In this document: in pieces, positions 59,706 through 64,000 of the stretch
Numbering within the stretch: position 1 is the stretch's first letter
Layout of the letters: every line of letters starts with the position of its first letter
Source of the DNA: Leishmania martiniquensis
Lineage: Eukaryota > Euglenozoa > Kinetoplastea > Trypanosomatida > Trypanosomatidae
Reading direction: 5' to 3'
Assembly (NCBI RefSeq): GCF_017916325.1
Contig: NC_090171.1
Coordinates: 2,636,501 to 2,700,500, forward strand
Length of the DNA stretch: 64,000 nucleotides
Program-made: the position numbers and the translations under genes
The notes under the pieces: model-generated
What the model was told of the DNA's origin: nothing
What the model saw: only the letters and a program-made list of their open reading frames with translations
Databases searched by the model: none

Positions 59706-62620
59706 GATAACAGAGTGGGTGTATGAAAAAAAAGAAAAAAAGCGTGTGCCTGTATATGAAATATTAGGTACAAATATAAGCCGGGTTGAAAAAATACAAT
59801 GATATCTAGAAAGGTACAGGTGGTTACAGAACGGAGAAGCTTTAGTGCTTGCAATACCAGCGTCCACTTCGAGTTCTCTGTAACTATGTATATACTGTGA
59901 GTTGCGAAAGAGTCGCTTTCGTTAGAAAAGAAAGAAGAGAGCAGCAGGGCAAGAAAGATGAAAAGAGCAGCAGGCGCGGGTCAGCTGTGCGTCAGGCGAT
60001 GACATAGGCTGCTTCTCACATTTCTTTGAAACACTCCATCTCTATCGGATCATCAATTTCGTCATGACAGTACTTTGCCTTCCAAACGAGTTGCAAGGTG
60101 ATCATCAGCGGTTTCGTGTACACGAGAAAAACAAGTAACGTTGAGAAGTTGCACGGAAAACACAACTTCTAATGCCCATGACAGCAAGCTCTTTCCAGAA
60201 TGACAGAAGCTGATGAGCCTACTCACAGTTTCTTTCTATCCCTAACACTGAGTACACGAGATGCGTTTCTTTTTTTTTTCTTTACTGAAAACGAGCAAAG
60301 TTACTCCCAAATATCAGCTCAGGGTACAATTCTCATTCGCGCAAACTTGCATTTTCGCACGTGGTTCAATCGGCAGCGAAGCCTGCCGGCACCAGCGTGC
60401 CGGTTTACATCAACCTCACAGCATTTCCTGAATTTTTCAGGAGACCAACGGTACCTCATCACAATTTCCCATCAGCCCTATATTGCCAACATCACAATGA
60501 TACCGTTAACATCTCCAGAAAAAGCTTTCGTGATCTATGATTTTCACTTCACAAATGTAATTCGATGAGGATTGTAGAGGACGACTTTCAAGGGGGAGAC
60601 ATACCCTTCACGGCCCGCTCTTTCACCACAGATCCTCAACCACAAGAGGGAAGGGGGGGGCAAAGGCTTCTCGACAAGGGCACTGAGAAGATATTCCGTT
60701 GCCACAATATCTGCCGTGAGCGTGCTCCACCTCACCCGGAATTTTCTTCACACAAGCGCGTGCGCACATCACCTCTTCTGCCATTTGCTCCTCACATGAT
60801 CCGCTAACAACAATATTCAAGGATTCACAGCCCCTGGGTGCCTGAAAAGAAGAAGGCGGTGAAAACGTGGCCTTTTTCAAGTGGGCCAGAGGAATGAAGA
60901 GAAGCGACCTGGGCCTCACAAGCTGCAGCTGTCCTGCATCTGTCTGTTTAGATTCCACGCTTTACATCCCCTTAGCATCACTCATTGGTACAAAAAGCAC
61001 GCGGTCTGAAGCAGGGTCGTTTCTCATCCTGAGGGAACGCGATTGAGCACCTGCGGTTAGTCGAGGTCCTCCTTCTCATTCTGATAACCATCTTAGAAAC
61101 ACGCGCGTGCGGTAACAACACGTCGACCTGTCATCAACAGATCTTCCAAGTGGGGCTATTACTATGTCACCACAGCAAGGGCCTTTGAACCTTTCTTAGT
61201 ATACGGGGCAGTGAAATCATCTCCACGAGAAGACACCTCCCTCCTCAGACTCGCTGCGCCCCCCCCCTTAGAAATTACAACAAGCATGAAAGAGTCCTTC
61301 ATCGCATGCACGCACTTTAGCGAATGCTTGTTACGCTGCAGAGAACACCTCCTCGCACCGCCCGCTTATGGGCTTCAAAGCAAAACCCGGGCACATCTGC
61401 AAGTTTTTCTTGTGTGCTACCATATACATAGGAACCAATACTGCTTTTAAAGAACCCAGTAGCATATCCTGGAACGCAAACAAGCACACCCTTTGACCGC
61501 CCTCCCCTTTACCAAGCTCCACCGTCTGAAGCGGTGTCCCTCAGCGCCATCATGACTACCTGCTCTGCGCAAGTCTCCATGTGTTTCCTGAGGCCGTAGC
61601 ACAGTTACAGCAAAGCTTCCACAAAAGCCTCAAGAGAAGCAAGCGGTCATGGAGGAGAGCCTGTAAACCTCTCCGCCTTTGCCCACTCTACCAAGGCGGT
61701 AGACCGACAGCCCCAAGGCTTTGTAGGGCTCATGTCACAAACACACCGACAGCTCAACAAGGCTACCGCGCCGAGTAACCCAACGCGCCGTGCAACTATC
61801 ACTTTGCATAATTACTAAGCCCAGTGCATCCTCCAGCTTTGCTCTTTCAGCTGTCTGCGCGAATCGCCCGCCGCCGCGTAGTGCGCATTCCTGCAAAAAA
61901 ATTAATGGCACTGTTGACAACTGCCTTGACGCCTTCACTTCGTAACAAAAACGTGACATCTGACACCTGTGGAGCGGAATGGGTCTCGTTTAAGTATCAA
62001 ACACAAACCAAAAAACTCTACAAAACATCTGCCTGAACTTCGATTGAAGAGCCAACAGCATCCGATAGTAACCTTCACGTCCACTTCTGTGTAGCCGATC
62101 CTGGACGGACACCAACACGAGAATAGAGCGTGCAGAACTGCATTTGTATACACAACGCAAAATGCTGAGCCTTTTTTCTTCAACGTCCAGAAACTACTAT
62201 ATTCAGTTGCGTGCGATCGAGATAACGACAAGTAGCAACGGCATTTTGCTTTCCGTCACAGCACAGCACCAACGCATAAGTGTCTGCAAAAAGCGCCCTT
62301 CCCCACTCCATTACTGTGCTTCCTTATTGCGGACCCAATAGGTTTGATGTGTGCCATTCATAAAGGAAGCCCTACGGTAACTCAAAGTGACGTCTGCGAT
62401 CGACTAGGACACCTTCTGCATCTGTGCTGCTTGCTTCTGACAAACGAGCGAAGCAGGATCTCCAAAAGCAGTGAAAACTATATGCGTATCCCGCACACTT
62501 TCTCGCTCGGCGCCAAAAATAAACCATACCCGCCAGCCTTCTCCATGCAACAGGCCTGAGAGTCACACGTGATCCTGAAGTGAACGGAAAAAAGCGAAAA
62601 AAAAAAACAATGGATTGGGG
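59706..62620. other. Gene-free region between head-to-head units
   Basis: No supported gene. The array (minus strand) starts on the left and the mobile element (plus strand) on the right, so the two diverge here. Runs of T and A occur near 60269-60279 and 62597-62607. Divergent regions in Leishmania often contain transcription starts, but no promoter can be recognised from sequence. Confidence 0.5.
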
Positions 62621-63139
62621 ATGACTTCGTTGCCCTTCGAGACACCCACTTTTCATGCCTCGGCCAAGGTGAAGTTCTCAGTCCATGTCATCCGCACAGG
62701 GGAGCGTGATGAGGTCAAGCTGGAACTCACTCGCTTGTTGGCACATGTCCCGCCCTCCCGACCAATGCTTTACCACAGCTCATATCTTGCAAGGTGCTTC
62801 TACGGGGACAGAACCGATCTCTATGGCACAGCCGTCATGCAGTTGCAATACCCGCTGTTCCCGACAAGGGAACTGGACCAGGAGAACTATCGCCTGCTCG
62901 AGAGTACAGCGACAGGGCTACAAGGAGGGGGCGACCAGCCGTCGGACATGGACAGCGAAGCGGCGAAGTTGTTCCGGGCAACGAAGCCACTGATCATCCT
63001 GGGAGGAGGCTACGCACCCATTTACGGTCCGGACGGACAGCGGATGGCGGCAGCCGACTACACAGCGCTGGAGCAACGGATGGGCCAGCTCCAGAAGCAG
63101 ATGGAGGCGTATGCCAAGCACTCGCAGCGGCAGAGCTAG
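62621..63139 (+). CDS. Gag-like first ORF of the element
   Basis: 172 codons from the ATG at 62621 to TAG at 63137-63139. The same frame stays open past the TAG to TGA at 63299-63301, with a basic Gly/Arg/Pro-rich stretch (ARKSGGYRSRGARQPPPQ). A coiled-coil-like end (TALEQRMGQLQKQMEAYAK) lies before the TAG. A body followed by a coil and a basic tail resembles capsid-like proteins of retroelements, but no family was recognised. A single C-to-T change of CAG to TAG would explain the interruption. Without it the ORF would end at the frameshift signal at 63292-63301. Confidence 0.6.
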   Translation: MTSLPFETPTFHASAKVKFSVHVIRTGERDEVKLELTRLLAHVPPSRPMLYHSSYLARCFYGDRTDLYGTAVMQLQYPLFPTRELDQENYRLLESTATGLQGGGDQPSDMDSEAAKLFRATKPLIILGGGYAPIYGPDGQRMAAADYTALEQRMGQLQKQMEAYAKHSQRQS

Positions 63140-63291
63140 CCACGAGAACCGCCGCAGCAGCCCGCACGGAAGAGCGGGGGGTACCGCAGCCGAGGGGCGC
63201 GCCAGCCGCCACCGCAGATCATGTGGCATGGCGGTGGGGTGGGGCCCAACGAGCCGGCCAGCGCGGTACGGGACAAGGCCGACCCAAGTAC

Positions 63292-63343
63292 AAAAAACTG
63301 AGAAGGCCCTGCCGGGACGAAGACAGCGTCCTGAAGAAGGGCC
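63292..63343 (+). other. Candidate -1 ribosomal frameshift signal
   Basis: The heptamer A AAA AAC (63292-63298), read in the zero frame as AAA AAC, is followed at once by TGA (63299-63301). After a 6-nt spacer a stem-loop follows. Outer stem: 63305-63310 with 63338-63343. Inner stem: 63313-63318 with 63328-63333 (one G-T pair), with a 9-nt loop. A second hairpin is at 63350-63355 with 63361-63366. This is the classical layout of a -1 programmed frameshift. The -1 frame then continues into the peptidase domain, and that frame has no ATG before it. Confidence 0.6.
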
Positions 63344-64000
63344 GGCCCTCCACAGAGGAACTGTGGGGTGGGGACTTGCGCGCGGGGAAGACGTCCAACA
63401 GGGAACTGGACGCGATTCTTCAGCGCTACCTCCCACCAGGGAAAGTACTACCGTGCGACACGTTGCCTAACCTAACTCAGCAGCACATCGCGCGCATTCA
63501 GGACTCGGTGCGGAAGCACGGGGTCCTTTACTTTCCCCTTTTTATCCGGCACCACTGGATTGCGGGGGTGCTGACACGGGCCGAGGGTAAGCGCACCTAC
63601 GCGCTGACGGTCTTTGATTCCGCCCCGTCGGACCCTGTACAACGCGACTTGCGTCGGGGTCTGCAGGCGATGTGGCCACGCCTTGCTATCCACAACGGAT
63701 ACTGCGCGAGACAGGCTCGCGGCAGTGAGGACTGTGGGCTGTACATGGTGGCGTCGTTCTTCTCCCACCACTACGCCTGCCCCATCGGCGATGCCTCCGC
63801 CCTGCCGGGCCGACTGCGCCGCTTCCTCACCCGCGCTACGCAGGAGAGGATGTCCGCCGAGACCTTTACGGCGGCCATGCGGAAGGAGCTGGAGCAGCGG
63901 CCATCACCCGCCCCCCCCATCCACCACGGCGCCTCGACAGGAGGAGCCAGAGCTGGAGGGCGGCCACGCGTCGAGTGTCGAGGAGCTGATAGAGGCGCAC
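63298..64000 (+). CDS. Ulp1/C48-type cysteine peptidase domain, -1 frame, partial
   Basis: The frame is open from 62713 to the window edge. No ATG occurs in it before 63670, which is inside the domain, so it is most simply made by frameshifting from the first ORF. The domain has the C48 catalytic residues in order: His in HHWIAGVL (63553-63555), Asp in VFDSAPS (63616-63618), Gln in ARQARGS (63712-63714) and Cys in DCGLYM (63733-63735). This family cleaves SUMO-like proteins. A Pro-rich stretch follows; a run of eight C at 63911-63918 may shift the frame. The other frame from there is also open and protein-like (QEEPELEGGHASSVEE). Confidence 0.6.
   Translation, partial: MRRPCRDEDSVLKKGRPSTEELWGGDLRAGKTSNRELDAILQRYLPPGKVLPCDTLPNLTQQHIARIQDSVRKHGVLYFPLFIRHHWIAGVLTRAEGKRTYALTVFDSAPSDPVQRDLRRGLQAMWPRLAIHNGYCARQARGSEDCGLYMVASFFSHHYACPIGDASALPGRLRRFLTRATQERMSAETFTAAMRKELEQRPSPAPPIHHGASTGGARAGGRPRVECRGADRGA

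Larger units (their letters stand above)
62621..64000 (+). mobile_element. Left part of a TATE-like transposable element
   Basis: Plus-strand sequence carrying a Gag-like reading frame (62621-63139, open to 63301 past one TAG) and, in the -1 frame, a Ulp1-type cysteine peptidase domain. It is opposite in direction to the housekeeping array and lies at the right edge of the window. The element continues beyond the window, so its full structure and class are unknown. The TATE-like label rests on remembered chromosome-end synteny and the location; the telomeric repeat itself is not visible here. Confidence 0.5.

Noticed and set aside
60355..60380. Possible B-box-like GGTTCAATCGG
   Set aside because: No A-box at the proper distance and no foldable tRNA.

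Overview
The window looks like a chromosome end from a trypanosomatid of the Leishmania group. Almost every recognisable gene is intronless and lies on the minus strand, from about 59.7 kb down to 3.9 kb, in one long polycistronic array. Pyrimidine-rich tracts followed by AG, the trans-splice acceptor pattern, precede several of the start codons. GC-rich coding sequence alternates with 0.4-2 kb spacers. Genes found essentially in kinetoplastids are present, such as an RNA-editing (editosome) zinc-finger/OB-fold protein. From memory, the order CCT-theta, KREPA2, PDI, front-end desaturase, eIF3c and MYST acetyltransferase matches the end of Leishmania major chromosome 36 and a block of Trypanosoma brucei chromosome 10. 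I could not run an alignment to confirm this.

Reading in the direction of transcription (right to left), the array encodes: a PSP1-domain protein; a small membrane protein; a MYST histone acetyltransferase; an RRM-like protein; a helical unknown; eIF3c; a membrane-anchored methyltransferase-like protein; a coiled-coil protein; a cytochrome-b5 front-end fatty acid desaturase; a tiny membrane protein; protein disulfide isomerase; an OB-fold protein; KREPA2; an L1-fold ribosome-biogenesis protein; CCT-theta; an LRR protein; a Nup155-type nucleoporin; a possible small membrane protein; a bromodomain protein; an EVE-domain protein; a Pro/Ala-rich ankyrin-like protein; a Trl1-type tRNA ligase; an 80-residue Rsa3-like protein; a TMEM65/EF-hand protein; an amino-acid transporter; a SET-domain protein; a hotdog thioesterase; UFL1; and an AFG1-type ATPase. 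They are mostly housekeeping genes grouped by position, not by pathway.

Two parts stand out. The first is a pair of about 581-bp repeats (11725-12305 and 26606-27186) that differ at only two positions. They lie in the 3' untranslated regions of unrelated genes and end in a short A-tail on the minus strand, which suggests a SIDER-type retroposon. The second is the right edge (62621-64000), which runs on the plus strand and head-to-head with the array. It carries the start of a mobile element, probably TATE-like: a Gag-like first reading frame, then a Ulp1/C48-type cysteine peptidase domain in the -1 frame. At the junction lies a textbook -1 frameshift signal: the heptamer A AAA AAC, an immediate zero-frame TGA, a 6-nt spacer and a GC-rich stem-loop. 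An in-frame TAG upstream and a C8 tract downstream suggest that this copy is damaged, that the assembly has errors there, or that recoding is more elaborate.

Start codons given here are ATG. Several longer open frames begin only with GTG or TTG and were trimmed. The left 3.9 kb and the 2.9 kb between the first array gene and the element hold no gene I can support.
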